From the NCBI RefSeq assembly GCF_011045025.1, contig NZ_JAAKZX010000060.1, forward strand, positions 1 to 47,648: 47,648 nt of DNA, in the 5' to 3' direction. Of the stretch, positions 8,233 through 17,625 are shown in pieces. Position 1 is the first letter of the stretch; each line of letters starts with the position of its first letter. Both the position numbers and the translations under genes were made by a program. Under the pieces are notes generated by a model, which worked only from the letters and a program-made list of their open reading frames with translations, was not told where the DNA came from and did no database searches. Source of the stretch: Streptomyces ureilyticus (GTDB lineage: Bacteria > Actinomycetota > Actinomycetes > Streptomycetales > Streptomycetaceae).

Positions 8233-8479
8233 CGCGGTGATCGTCGTCGCCCTGCTGCTGGTCGCCGCCACCGCGACCGCCGCCGTCGCGGTCCGCGATC
8301 CCGTAAGCCAGGCCCTGGTCCTCGCCGTGCTCGGCGTCGCGCTCGCCCTGCTGTTCACCGTGCTCCAGGCCCCCGACGTGGCCCTCTCCCAACTCGCCGT
8401 CGGATCGGCCCTCACCCCACTGCTGCTCCTCCTCTCGGTGCGCAAGGTGCGACGGCAGCGGAAGGGGCGTACGGAATGA
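8225..8479 (+). CDS. MbhD/DUF4040-type antiporter subunit
   Basis: 84 residues, three hydrophobic segments. The core (VRDPVSQALVLAVLGVALA, then LFTVLQAPDVALSQLAVGSA) is the MbhD/DUF4040 signature found in the C-terminal part of MrpA and in Mbh hydrogenases, where QAPDVALTQ is invariant. It overlaps both neighbours (8 bp with the F/G fusion, ATGA with the MnhB gene), so the operon order is E-like, F/G, MbhD, B, D. Confidence 0.8.
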   Translation: MADAVIVVALLLVAATATAAVAVRDPVSQALVLAVLGVALALLFTVLQAPDVALSQLAVGSALTPLLLLLSVRKVRRQRKGRTE

Positions 8480-10101
8480 CCAGGCGCGTACGGCTGTGGA
8501 TCCTCGCCGTCTGCGGCGGGGGCCTCGCGGTGCTCCTCGTCGCCGCCTGCCTGGAACTGCCCGGCTTCGGCGGCGACCAACACCCCTACGGGGACCGGGC
8601 GGTACGCGAGTCGCTGGCCCGGCAGACCGCCAACACGGTGTCGTCCGTCATCTTCGACCAGCGGGCCTTCGACACCTTGGGCGAGATGACCATCCTCTTC
8701 TCGGCGGTCCTGGGCACCGTCGTGCTGCTCCGCCAGACCCGCGAGGAACACCGCGCCCACCCGGCACCCGCGCAAGTGGCCGTCCCCGTACGCCGCTACG
8801 CGCTCCTCACGCTCCCGGTGGCCCTCCTCACCGGCCTGTACGTCATCGCCCACGGACAGCTCAGCCCCGGCGGCGGCTTCCAGGGCGGCGTGGTCGCCGC
8901 GACCGCCCTGCACCTGCTGTACCTCGGCGCCGACTACCGCGCCCTGGAGCGGATCCGGCCGGTCGGCCTGTACGAGGTCGGCGACGCGCTCGCGGCGTCC
9001 GCGTATCTGGTGCTGGGGCTCGCGGGAGTGCTGGCCGGCACGGCCTTCCTCGCCGACACGCTGCTCCCGTACGGCACTTTTGTGCATGCTGATGTCCGGC
9101 GTGATGGTCGAACTCGGCGTGTTCGGGGTCTGGCGGGTGTACGGGGACGTCTTCGCGGGCCCGGGCGGCATCCCGGCGGCGGACCTTCAGCGTGTGCTGC
9201 TGGTGCTGGGCGTGCTGACAGGGGTGGTCGGCGCGGTGATGTGCTGGTACCAGCGGCACATCAAACGCCTGCTGGCGTACTCGACGGTCGCCCACATAGG
9301 GCTGTTCCTCACCGGCGTCGGGGCGTCCTCACCCCGGCGTCGGACGGCGGAGTCGCGCTCTACATCCTCGGCCACGCCGGAGTGAAGGCCGCCCTCTTCG
9401 CCTGCGCGGGCATCGTCCTCGACCGGTTCGGCAGCGTCGACGAGTACGCGCTGCACGGGCGCGCCCGGGAACTGCGCGGTGTCGCGGTGCTCTTCGTCGT
9501 CGGCGCGCCGGGCCTGGCCGGACTGCCGCCCTTCGGCACCGCACTGGGCAAGGCGCTCACCGAGGAGGCGGCCGGGCCCGCGCTGACCGTGCTGTACGTG
9601 GCCGTGTCGACGGTGACCGCGGCCGCCGTGCTACGGGTCGCCGCGCGGGTGTTCCTCGGGCTCGGTCCGAAACCCGAGGAACACGCCTCGTACGAGACGA
9701 CCGGCGCCGGCGAGCCGCCCGAGACCCGGCGGCGGCTCAGGCGCGTACCGGACACGATGACGACCGTCCCCACCGTGCTGCTGGGCGCCTCGTTCACCGC
9801 CGGCGTGGCGCCGGGTTTCGCCACCGTCGTGGACCACGCGGTGAACGAGGCGGGCGCAGCGGCGGCGTTCGCCTCACCCCACTGGACCCCGGCCGGAGTG
9901 CTGCTCGGCCTGACCTCGACCCTGCCGGCCGTGGGCCTCGCCGGGCTCGCCGTCACCCGGCGGACCTGGCTGCCGGGCGAGGCCTGGGCCGGACCGCTGC
10001 GCCGCCTGCAGTCCGGGCACATCGGGGACTACGTGGCCTGGCTGCTCGCGGGCGCGGCGCTGCTGGGCGGCCTGGCCCTGCCCGGCATCCATACCGGCTG
10101 A
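8476..10101 (+). pseudogene. MnhB-MnhD deletion fusion (broken Mrp antiporter gene)
   Basis: One open frame of 541 codons, but a chimera. Codons 1-~201 are MnhB: one helix plus an extracytoplasmic loop with RQTANTVSSVIFDQRAFDTLGE, then PVALLTGLYVIAHGQLSPGGGFQGG, stopping at ADTLLPYGT where MnhB should continue ~20-30 residues. From 9079 the MnhD/NuoM sequence (MSGVMVELGVFGVWRVYGD..., IKRLLAYSTVAHIGLFLTGVG) lies in a different frame. It returns to the starting frame near 9320 (VLTPASDGGVALYILGHAGVK to the end). All of MnhC and the first half of MnhD are gone. The two shifts cancel, so no stop arises, but ~80 codons are nonsense. The complex should be non-functional as a proton antiporter. Confidence 0.85.
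9079..9321 (+). other. Out-of-frame MnhD core inside the fusion ORF
   Basis: In the frame beginning TTG 9080 this stretch reads MLMSGVMVELGVFGVW, AADLQRVLLVLGVLTG and HIKRLLAYSTVAHIG, the conserved core of proton-conducting antiporter subunits (KRLLAYST is near-universal). The enclosing ORF reads it in another frame as Arg/Gly-rich nonsense. The left edge is the deletion junction near 9079. The right edge is a frameshift in the G-rich tract around 9318-9324. Confidence 0.8.
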
Positions 10102-10127
10102 GGACGGCACGGGTCGAGGAGTCGGAC

Positions 10128-10778
10128 TCACGTCCCGTAGGTCACGTTCACCTCCTTGAAGCCCAGGGAGCCCAGCAGTCCCTTGAGCATGCCGGTCGTG
10201 TTCTCCTCGGCGCGGGCGGTGAGTTTGCTGTCCTTCGCCGCGTCACCGATGTGCCGGGCGGCGAGCCGGTGGACGGCGCGTTCGTCGTTCGGGTTGTCCG
10301 AGAAGATGTCGCCGAGCCGGTCGAGGAGACCGCGCTGCTTGGACACGGCGTACGACTGCTCGGGGTCGAGGGCGGGCTTGCCCAGTGCGGCGTGCGGGAG
10401 GTTGAGCGTGGCGGACGTGCGGTCCTCGTTGACCGTCACGTCGTTCTCGCCGACCTTTCCGAGGTCCACGTAGGCGTCCACGGTGCCGGCGCCCACGTAC
10501 AGGGTGCGGGTGCCGCGGAGCGCGTCGGGCAGGAAACGGGCGTCCTTCTCCAGATCCACCACCACCTGGAAGTTGCCGGAGGCGGCGTCGTAACGGCTGA
10601 TGTCCTGGATCGACTTGAGGAGCGTGGGCCCCGAACGGTCGTGGGTGTCCTCGCGGAACACATCGCCCAGTCCGGGCAGCACACTCAGCCGCAGCCCGGC
10701 GAAGAGCACCACCAGTACCAGGAGCACCGCACTCAGGAGCTTCGCCCATCCGGGCAGGCGCTTCAGGGACGTCGTCAT
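10128..10778 (-). CDS. DUF4230-domain protein
   Basis: 216 residues. One N-terminal membrane helix (~11-30, LLSAVLLVLVVLFAGLRLSVL), then an extracytoplasmic beta-rich domain (FQVVVDLEKDARFLPDALRG, TRTLYVGAGTVDAYVDLG, TSATLNLPHAALG) matching DUF4230. The end is helical (VHRLAARHIGDAAKDSKL, TGMLKGLLGSLGF). Function unknown for the family; a membrane-anchored envelope role is inferred. ATG 10778 is chosen because GGAGG lies nine bases upstream; an ATG pair at 10817 lacks a site. Confidence 0.78.
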   Translation of the reverse strand: MTTSLKRLPGWAKLLSAVLLVLVVLFAGLRLSVLPGLGDVFREDTHDRSGPTLLKSIQDISRYDAASGNFQVVVDLEKDARFLPDALRGTRTLYVGAGTVDAYVDLGKVGENDVTVNEDRTSATLNLPHAALGKPALDPEQSYAVSKQRGLLDRLGDIFSDNPNDERAVHRLAARHIGDAAKDSKLTARAEENTTGMLKGLLGSLGFKEVNVTYGT

Positions 10779-10989
10779 GTCGAACGACCTCCTTCCCGAC
10801 TGTTGAATACCCATCAAGTCCCTTGCCGGACCGCTTCCTTGGCCGAATGCGACGGATGACGGGGCGCACAGAGGGCGTACTCAGCGCTCCGCCGGAGGTG
10901 CGGTTCGGAGCTGTGGGTGGGGTCGTGGCTGGTCACTCCCCACCTCGGCAGCGCTCGAGCGGGGGCCCATCGCGGCGGAGCCGCAAAAT

Positions 10990-11018
10990 GTCACAGGCTC
11001 GTCCCAGCCGCGTATTCT
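10990..11018 (+). promoter_or_regulatory. Possible tuf promoter
   Basis: GTCACA (4/6 to TTGACA), a 17-bp spacer, then TATTCT (4/6 to TATAAT), 91 bp upstream of the EF-Tu start. The rest of the 330-bp gap (10779-11108) contains no gene I can support. A-rich sequence (GAAGAAAAGG) follows the -10. Weak match only. Confidence 0.3.
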
Positions 11019-11108
11019 GAAGAAAAGGCCGCATTCCACTGAAAGAACGCGGCGACAGGACCAAGCCAAGCGCGCTCGGCGTCACCCAGGTGATCAGGAG
11101 GGCCTGCA

Positions 11109-12302
<1,194 letters not shown>

Positions 12303-12349
12303 CCGCCGGGGATTTCCGGGGCGCACCTCCGGGCCGGGTCACAGGCAGG

Positions 12350-12730
12350 TCATACGGAACCGGAGGTGGCCTCGGACTGCCCCAGGGCCTCGTCCAGAGT
12401 CGACATTGGGGGCAGAAGCGCATCGAGACCGGTCACCTGGAAGATGCGCAGAGCCAGCGGATGGGTGCAGACCAGTCGCAGCCGTCCGCCCCGGTCGAGG
12501 ACCCGGAGCCGGGCCCGGTGGAGTAAGCGCAGTCCCGAGCAGTCGAGGAACTCGATGTGCCGCAGATCGAGCACGACCTGCGCGCCGGGACGTCCCGTCG
12601 CGGTGTCCAGGAACGGCACGATGTCCAGCGCCGCGACGATGTCGATCTCGCCGTGGAACTCGAGCACGGTGTATCCGCGGTCCCGGTGGATGTGCAGCTG
12701 CGGGGTGAGGGTCTCGGTACCGTTGCGCAC
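12350..12730 (-). CDS. STAS-domain anti-sigma factor antagonist
   Basis: 126 residues, a single STAS domain. The motif FLDCSGLRLL carries the conserved phosphorylatable Ser65 after D63. Strand/helix order fits SpoIIAA/RsbV (YTVLEFHGEIDIVAA, AQVVLDLRHIEFLD, GGRLRLVCTHPLALRIFQVTGL). Unphosphorylated antagonists bind an anti-sigma kinase and free the sigma factor. No partner kinase is adjacent, so the target sigma factor is unknown. Convergent with tuf. Confidence 0.88.
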   Translation of the reverse strand: MRNGTETLTPQLHIHRDRGYTVLEFHGEIDIVAALDIVPFLDTATGRPGAQVVLDLRHIEFLDCSGLRLLHRARLRVLDRGGRLRLVCTHPLALRIFQVTGLDALLPPMSTLDEALGQSEATSGSV

Positions 12731-12858
12731 GCCGACATCACCTCACCGTTCCCCGCCCGGAAAACCCTGGAGCACCCTGCGATCCGACCCCGATGGGGTG
12801 AATTCCAGCATGTTCGATTGACATATGTCTTGGGTTTGCGGGGTTCCGCGCCCATTGG

Positions 12859-13299
12859 TTACGAGAGCGCCTGCCACGTCTTCGACAAGGCCAGCCGGAA
12901 CTGTTCGGTCTGGTGCGCGGTGAGATTCCGGACCATGCGCTCCTCGAGTTCCCGTACGGGCTCGGCGTGCCGGGCGAGCAGATCGCGGCCAGACTCGGTG
13001 AGAAGGATGAGGAGCTCCCGGCGGTTGCGGGGGTTGCGCTCGCGGCGTACCAGACCGCGGGTCTCGAGGGCCCGGACCACATCGGCCACGGACTGCGCGG
13101 TGACGAACGAGTCGCGCGCGAGCTGCGCCGCGGACAGACCGTCGTGCCGCTCCAGGACGGTGAGTGAGGTGTACTGCAACGCCGTGATCCCCGCCGGGCG
13201 CAGCAGCTCGTCCAGGTGGGAGCGCACCACGAGTTCCACCTGTTTGATCATGTAGAGGAGCGACGGAGGTGCCTTGGTGGATGCCTTGGTGCCGACCAT
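12859..13299 (-). CDS. MarR-family transcriptional regulator
   Basis: About 146 residues with the MarR winged-helix pattern: GITALQYTSLTVLERHDGLSA, recognition helix region DSFVTAQSVADVVRALE, wing RRERNPRNRRELLILLTESG, and dimerisation helices at both ends. It is divergent from an aldehyde dehydrogenase, and two copies of a palindrome (core ACAGGAA-CCTGT) fill the 104-bp gap. It therefore most likely represses itself and the aldehyde/alcohol dehydrogenase operon until an aldehyde or related ligand binds. Neither possible start (ATG 13299 or ATG 13317) has a clear ribosome site; 13317 would abut the first operator. Confidence 0.88.
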   Translation of the reverse strand: MVGTKASTKAPPSLLYMIKQVELVVRSHLDELLRPAGITALQYTSLTVLERHDGLSAAQLARDSFVTAQSVADVVRALETRGLVRRERNPRNRRELLILLTESGRDLLARHAEPVRELEERMVRNLTAHQTEQFRLALSKTWQALS

Positions 13300-13318
13300 G
13301 GGGTCAGCGTAAGGCATT

Positions 13319-13333
13319 GACAGGAAACCTGTC
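13319..13333. promoter_or_regulatory. MarR operator copy 1
   Basis: Perfect palindrome GACAGG-AAA-CCTGTC immediately upstream of the MarR reading frame. Shares the core ACAGGAA/CCTGT with copy 2, 34 bp away centre to centre. Confidence 0.65.
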
Positions 13334-13351
13334 TGTAATGAGACTGCGAAC

Positions 13352-13368
13352 CAACAGGAATCCTGTTG
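13352..13368. promoter_or_regulatory. MarR operator copy 2
   Basis: Perfect palindrome CAACAGG-AAT-CCTGTTG, 36 bp upstream of the aldehyde dehydrogenase start. Same core as copy 1, so the regulator probably binds both and controls the two divergent promoters. Confidence 0.65.
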
Positions 13369-13403
13369 ATTGAAATCTTGGCGAACAAGGCTGGGGAGTG
13401 GCC

Positions 13404-14858
13404 ATGACCACCTTCGATAGCGAGCCCGGGCAGCTGTTCATCGGCGGCCAGTGGCGGGAGGCGTCCGGCGGGGCGCGTACGGATGTGATCGACCCGTCCA
13501 CGGGCCGGGTGGTCACGACGGTCGCGGAGGCCGACGCCTCCGACGTCGACGCGGCTGTACGCGCCGCGCGCGACGCCTTCGACAACAGCGGCTGGGCCCA
13601 GCTGAGCGGCCGTGAGCGGGGCCGTGTGCTGCACCGGGTCGCCGAGCTGATCCGGGAGAACGCGGATGAGATCGCGAACCTGGAGAGCCTCGACGTAGGC
13701 AAGCCGATCACACTGACCCATGCCGTCGACGTGACGAACGCGGCCAACGACTACGAGTACTACGCCTCCCTCGCCTGGACCCTGGACGGTGCGACCAGGG
13801 ACACCCCGCTCAACGCCCACGCCTACACCCGGCGCGGTCCGCTCGGGGTGGTCGCCGCGATCACGCCCTTCAACTTCCCGCTGATCCTTGCCGGTTCGAA
13901 GATCGCCCCGGCGCTCGCGGCCGGCAACACGGTGGTGCACAAGCCCGCCGACGAGACCCCGCTCAGCGCTCTCTACATGGCCGGCCTGCTCAAGAAGGCA
14001 GGCGTCCCGGACGGCGTCTACAACGTCGTCACCGGCAGCGGACCGGTCGCCGGCGAGGCGCTGCTGCGCAACCCCGGAATCGACAAGGTGGCCTTCACCG
14101 GCTCCACCGCGGTCGGCCGGCACGCGGCGAGCGTCGCCGGTGAGGCACTCAAGCCGGTCACGATGGAGCTCGGCGGCAACGCGGCCCACATCGTCTTCGA
14201 GGACGCCGACCTCGAGAAGGCCATCGGCGCCGTCATCAAGGGCTTCGTCTTCAACACGGGCCAGTTCTGCATGGGCGGCCCGCGCCTGCTGGTCGCCCGC
14301 CCGCTGTACGACACCGTGGTCGGCATCCTCGCCGACGCCGTGCCCGGCGTGCCCATCGGCGACCCCCGGCAGCCCGAGACCGTCATCGGCCCGATGGCGG
14401 GGGAGAAGCACCTGAAGAAGGTCGAGGAGTACGTCGAACTGGCCCGCAAGGAGGGCGCCCGCATCGTCTGCGGCGGTGAGCGCCTCGACCTGAACGGCGG
14501 CTTCTACTACAAGCCCACGGTCATCGCCGACCTGGCCAACGACTCGCGTGTTGTCCAGGAGGAGATCTTCGGCCCGGTCCTCACCGTGCAGCCCTTCGAC
14601 TCCGAGGACGAGGCCGTCGCCATGGCCAACTCCACGCCGTACGGCCTGGCTTCGGGCATCCAGACCACCAACCTCGCCCGCGCGCACCGCGTCGCCGACC
14701 GTATCGAGGCCGGCATCGTCTGGGTCAACGACTGGGCGATGCTCGACCCCAACGTCCCCTTCGGCGGGGTCAAGGCCTCCGGCTTCGGCCGTGAGTACGG
14801 GCCCGAGGCGCTCGCCGCGTACACCAAGGTCAAGTCCGTCGTCATCTCGCTCGACTGA
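13404..14858 (+). CDS. NAD(P)-dependent aldehyde dehydrogenase
   Basis: 484 residues, the usual family length. Conserved stretches: ITPFNFPLILAGSKIAPALAAGNTVV (cofactor/substrate channel; TPFNFP here replaces the common TPWNFP), FTGSTAVG, general base E255 in MELGGN, nucleophile C289 in NTGQFCMGG, and EEIFGPVL and FGGVKASGFGRE near the end. Oxidises an aldehyde to the acid. The exact substrate is not set by sequence; betaine- and succinate-semialdehyde-type relatives are close. ATG 13404 follows GGGGAG. Co-transcribed with the alcohol dehydrogenase 45 bp downstream, which suggests an alcohol to aldehyde to acid route under MarR control. Confidence 0.9.
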   Translation: MTTFDSEPGQLFIGGQWREASGGARTDVIDPSTGRVVTTVAEADASDVDAAVRAARDAFDNSGWAQLSGRERGRVLHRVAELIRENADEIANLESLDVGKPITLTHAVDVTNAANDYEYYASLAWTLDGATRDTPLNAHAYTRRGPLGVVAAITPFNFPLILAGSKIAPALAAGNTVVHKPADETPLSALYMAGLLKKAGVPDGVYNVVTGSGPVAGEALLRNPGIDKVAFTGSTAVGRHAASVAGEALKPVTMELGGNAAHIVFEDADLEKAIGAVIKGFVFNTGQFCMGGPRLLVARPLYDTVVGILADAVPGVPIGDPRQPETVIGPMAGEKHLKKVEEYVELARKEGARIVCGGERLDLNGGFYYKPTVIADLANDSRVVQEEIFGPVLTVQPFDSEDEAVAMANSTPYGLASGIQTTNLARAHRVADRIEAGIVWVNDWAMLDPNVPFGGVKASGFGREYGPEALAAYTKVKSVVISLD

Positions 14859-14903
14859 GCGCTCCCGCTTCTCGTCTCTCGTAACTCTCGTAAGGAGTTG
14901 AGT

Positions 14904-16010
14904 ATGTCCACCACTCGTGCAGCCGTGGTCGAGTCCGGGGGAGCGCCGTTCACGCTGTCCACCGTCGAGCTCGACGAACCGCGCCCGAACGAGGCGCTCG
15001 TCCGGATGGTCGCCGCCGGGCTCTGCCACACCGACCTCGGTGTGGCCGGCGGGGGTCTGCCCTTCCCGCTGCCCGGAGTCCTCGGGCACGAGGGCGCGGG
15101 CGTCGTCGAGGCCGTCGGCTCGGACGTCACCGGCATCGAGCCCGGCGACCACGTCCTGATGTCCTTCACCTCCTGCGGCGGCTGCAAGAACTGCCGCGAC
15201 GGCCACCCGGCCTACTGCTCCACCTGGCTGCCGTTGAACCTGATCGGCGGGCGCCGGCCCGACGGCACCAGCCCGATCAGCCGCGACGGCGAACCCCTCG
15301 GCGGCCACTTCTTCGGCCAGTCCTCGTTCGCCGAGCGGGCGTTGGTGGACCAGCGCAGCCTCGTCAAGGTCGACCGGGACGTACCGCTGGAGACCATCGC
15401 ACCGCTCGGCTGCGGTGTGCAGACCGGGGTGGGCGCCGTGTGGAACGTCCTCGCGCCCCGGACCGGGGACACGCTGGTGATCCTCGGGGCCGGTGCGGTC
15501 GGTCTGTCCGCGGTGATGGCCGCCGCCATGACACCTGCGACCACGGTGATCGCTGTCGACCTGGTGGCCGAACGGCTGGAGCTGGCCCGCGAGTTGGGCG
15601 CCACGCACACCGTGAACGCCGGTGACGGGGACATCCTGGAGGCGATCCAGGTGATCACGGACGGCGCCGGGGCCGACGGGGTCGTGGAGACCACCGGCAG
15701 CGTCGCCGTCCTGCGCAAGGGCGTGGACGCGCTCGCAGCGCGCGGCACGGCGGTCATCGTCGGCGCCCCGCCGTTCGGCTCGGAGGTCGCGCTGGACGTC
15801 AACGGAATGCTCGGCGGCAAGCGCGTGGTGGGCCTCACCCTCGGCGACCACGAGACGCAGACCGCGATACCCGCGCTGGTGAAGCTGGTCCGCGAGGGCC
15901 GGCTGCCGCTGGAGCGGCTGATCAGCAAGTACGCCTTCGAGGACATCGGTCAGGCCGTACAGGACATGGGCGCGGGCAAGGCGATCAAGCCGGTGATGAC
16001 CTTCGCCTGA
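14904..16010 (+). CDS. Zinc-dependent NAD alcohol dehydrogenase (class III/aryl-alcohol type)
   Basis: 368 residues. Catalytic zinc ligands C41 and H62 with E63 (GLCHTD; GHEGAG). Structural zinc is bound by C91, C94, C97 and C105 (CGGCKNCRDGHPAYC). Rossmann motif GAGAVG follows, with a D in VIAVDL for NAD preference. The shape LPLNLIGGRRPDGT...SFAERALVDQRSLVKV matches the aryl-alcohol/geraniol and S-(hydroxymethyl)glutathione-like branch of MDR enzymes. Likely pairs with the aldehyde dehydrogenase just upstream. AAGGAG lies six bases before ATG 14904. Confidence 0.9.
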   Translation: MSTTRAAVVESGGAPFTLSTVELDEPRPNEALVRMVAAGLCHTDLGVAGGGLPFPLPGVLGHEGAGVVEAVGSDVTGIEPGDHVLMSFTSCGGCKNCRDGHPAYCSTWLPLNLIGGRRPDGTSPISRDGEPLGGHFFGQSSFAERALVDQRSLVKVDRDVPLETIAPLGCGVQTGVGAVWNVLAPRTGDTLVILGAGAVGLSAVMAAAMTPATTVIAVDLVAERLELARELGATHTVNAGDGDILEAIQVITDGAGADGVVETTGSVAVLRKGVDALAARGTAVIVGAPPFGSEVALDVNGMLGGKRVVGLTLGDHETQTAIPALVKLVREGRLPLERLISKYAFEDIGQAVQDMGAGKAIKPVMTFA

Positions 16011-16030
16011 CGCCGGCATCCGGCTTCGCA

Positions 16031-16067
16031 AGGGGCGCCCCATCTTCCCGAGAGATGGGGCGCCCCT
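16031..16067. terminator. Perfect 15-bp bidirectional terminator hairpin
   Basis: AGGGGCGCCCCATCT, loop TCCCGAG, AGATGGGGCGCCCCT: fully paired. Between the convergent alcohol dehydrogenase and TetR genes. Confidence 0.75.
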
Positions 16068-16072
16068 GCCGG

Positions 16073-16630
16073 CTACTGGCTGAGGTTCAAGGTGACGAGC
16101 AGGCGCCACACCCGGTGGGCGATCTCCTCCGGGGTGGCGTCGATGAGTCCGTGCAGCCAGTCGGCGAGGACTCCGGCGAAGGTCGCGGCCACGGCTGAGG
16201 CGATGAGCGGTGCCTCCGGCGCGCCGACCAGTTCGCGCTCGGCCTGGCTGCGGGCGCGCAGATCGTGATGCAGTACGCGACCCAGCGGGCCTCCGCCGCC
16301 CGGGCTCAACAGGGCGCGATAGAGCGGGGCATGAGGGGGCAGGTCCTCGAAGAACGCCAGCAGCGCGGGCGGCGCGGTCCTCGGGTCGGGCCGCCCGCGC
16401 CAGGCGTGCAGGGCGTCCACGGCCTCGCGTACGACATCGGCGCAGGCGTCGACCGCGAGCGCCTCCAGGTCGGCGTAGTGCAGATAGAACGTGGCCCGCC
16501 CGACTCCGGCCCCCCGCACCAGGGCCGCGACGCTGACCTCCGACAGCGGGCGCCGCGCGCACTCGTCGAGCAGCGTGCGGCGCAGCTTGGCCCGGGTGCG
16601 CTCCGCTCGGGGGTCGGCGGCGGGGGTCAC
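16073..16630 (-). CDS. TetR-family transcriptional regulator
   Basis: 185 residues. N-terminal helix-turn-helix: RTLLDECARRPLSEVSVAALVRGAGVGRATFYLHYADLEAL (cited as helix 2 SVAALVRGAG and recognition helix GRATFYLHY). The ligand-binding domain is helical with a conserved C-terminal TetR_C pattern. GTG 16630 overlaps the stop of the DUF1304 gene by four bases, so the two are co-translated from the promoter near 17060. Twin TGGACA palindromes flank that promoter, so this protein most likely represses its own operon. Confidence 0.87.
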   Translation of the reverse strand: MTPAADPRAERTRAKLRRTLLDECARRPLSEVSVAALVRGAGVGRATFYLHYADLEALAVDACADVVREAVDALHAWRGRPDPRTAPPALLAFFEDLPPHAPLYRALLSPGGGGPLGRVLHHDLRARSQAERELVGAPEAPLIASAVAATFAGVLADWLHGLIDATPEEIAHRVWRLLVTLNLSQ

Positions 16631-16989
16631 TGGGCGACGAGGACGGCGATCAGGGCGAGCGTGCCGGGCAGTGCCTGGGCGAACAGGATCCGGCGGTTCG
16701 CGGTCACGGCTCCATAAACCCCCGCGACGATCACACACACCAGGAAGAAGACCTGCGCCCGGAACCCGGTCGGATCCCCGGCAACCAATCCCCACACAAG
16801 GCCTGCGGCAAGAAACCCGTTGTAGAGCCCCTGATTGGCAGCCATCGCCGCGGTAGCCCGAGCCATCTCCGGCTCAAACCCGTGCAGCCCCCGCCCCGGC
16901 TTCTTCTCCCACAGAAACATCTCCAGAACGAGGATGTAGGCGTGCAGGGCAGCCACCAGCCCGACCAGTATGTTTGCGAGCGCTTGCAT
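16627..16989 (-). CDS. DUF1304 small membrane protein
   Basis: 120 residues, four hydrophobic segments (ILVGLVAALHAYILVLEMFLW; LYNGFLAAGLVWGLVAG; VFFLVCVIVAGVYGAV; ALPGTLALIAVLV). Family hallmarks: HAYILVLEMFLW, then ANQGLYNGFLAAGL. Function of DUF1304 is unknown. ATG 16989 has GAGGAG eleven bases upstream. First gene of a two-gene operon with TetR; small membrane proteins under TetR control often relate to export or membrane stress, which is inference here. Confidence 0.85.
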   Translation of the reverse strand: MQALANILVGLVAALHAYILVLEMFLWEKKPGRGLHGFEPEMARATAAMAANQGLYNGFLAAGLVWGLVAGDPTGFRAQVFFLVCVIVAGVYGAVTANRRILFAQALPGTLALIAVLVAQ

Positions 16990-17042
16990 GATGGGGGCTC
17001 CTCTGAGGGGGTGGGGGCTTGGCTTGCCGCCCTGGAAATTCC

Positions 17043-17056
17043 TGGACAGGTGTCCA
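17043..17056. promoter_or_regulatory. TetR operator copy 1
   Basis: TGGACA-GG-TGTCCA, perfect 6-bp arms. Lies 21 bp (two helical turns) centre to centre from copy 2, downstream of a TATGAT -10 element on the minus strand (17056-17061). Confidence 0.65.
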
Positions 17057-17061
17057 TCATA
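17056..17061 (-). promoter_or_regulatory. -10 element (TATGAT) of the DUF1304-tetR operon
   Basis: TATGAT on the minus strand, located between the two TGGACA palindromes, ~67 bp upstream of the DUF1304 ATG. No good -35 box is visible at 17-18 bp. Confidence 0.45.
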
Positions 17062-17063
17062 CA

Positions 17064-17077
17064 TGGACAGCTGCCCA
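17064..17077. promoter_or_regulatory. TetR operator copy 2
   Basis: TGGACA-GC-TGCCCA, one mismatch from perfect. With copy 1 it brackets the -10 element, an arrangement expected for cooperative TetR/QacR-type repression. Confidence 0.6.
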
Positions 17078-17142
17078 GGAACTGCCACGCGGGGTAGCTC
17101 CTCGCGACCCGTTGTCAGACCCGCCCGCTACGGTCGGGAGAC

Positions 17143-17625
17143 ATGACTGATCATCACGAAGATGCAGCCGTACGCCCGGCCGTGCTCGACGACGTCCCGG
17201 CGCTCGTCGCCTGCAGCGCGGCCCTGTCCGCCGAGGACGCGGGCGCGCGCGATGCGACCGTCGACATCAACTGGCCGCTCGAACATGGTGCGGAGCGCTT
17301 CACGTCAGGCGTGGACGATCCGAGCCGGCTTCTGCTCGTCGCCGAGCGAGGCGGGGAGGTCGTAGGCCACCTCGCCGGGGCGGTGGCGGAGGGTACGGCG
17401 ATGCGGCCCGTGAAGGTGGCCACCCTGGTCAGCATGTATGTGCGCCCGGAGCACCGTGGCGCTCGTACGGGGACGCGGCTGGTGGAGGGCTTTCTCAGGT
17501 GGGCGAAGGAGCAAGGGGCCCAAGAGGCGGAAGTGACCGCCTACGCCGCCAACGGTGACGCCATACGCTTCTACGAACGGAACGGATTCACGGCGCGGCT
17601 CGTCACCTCGGGCGTGTCCCTGTGA
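17143..17625 (+). CDS. GNAT-family N-acetyltransferase
   Basis: 160 residues with the GNAT order: an N-terminal AVRPAVLDDVPALVACSAAL start, beta-strand LLLVAERGGEVVGHLAGAV, motif A VSMYVRPEHRGARTGTRLVEGFLRWA (cofactor loop RGARTG in place of the usual R/QGxGxG/A), then VTAYAANGDAIRFYERNGF. Transfers an acyl group from acyl-CoA to an amine of unknown identity. Its last 23 bp overlap the convergent MFS gene. Confidence 0.83.
   Translation: MTDHHEDAAVRPAVLDDVPALVACSAALSAEDAGARDATVDINWPLEHGAERFTSGVDDPSRLLLVAERGGEVVGHLAGAVAEGTAMRPVKVATLVSMYVRPEHRGARTGTRLVEGFLRWAKEQGAQEAEVTAYAANGDAIRFYERNGFTARLVTSGVSL

Noticed and set aside
13248..16562. Minus-strand ORF of 1104 codons
   Set aside because: Antisense across the aldehyde and alcohol dehydrogenases, which have clear catalytic motifs; no recognisable domain on the minus strand.
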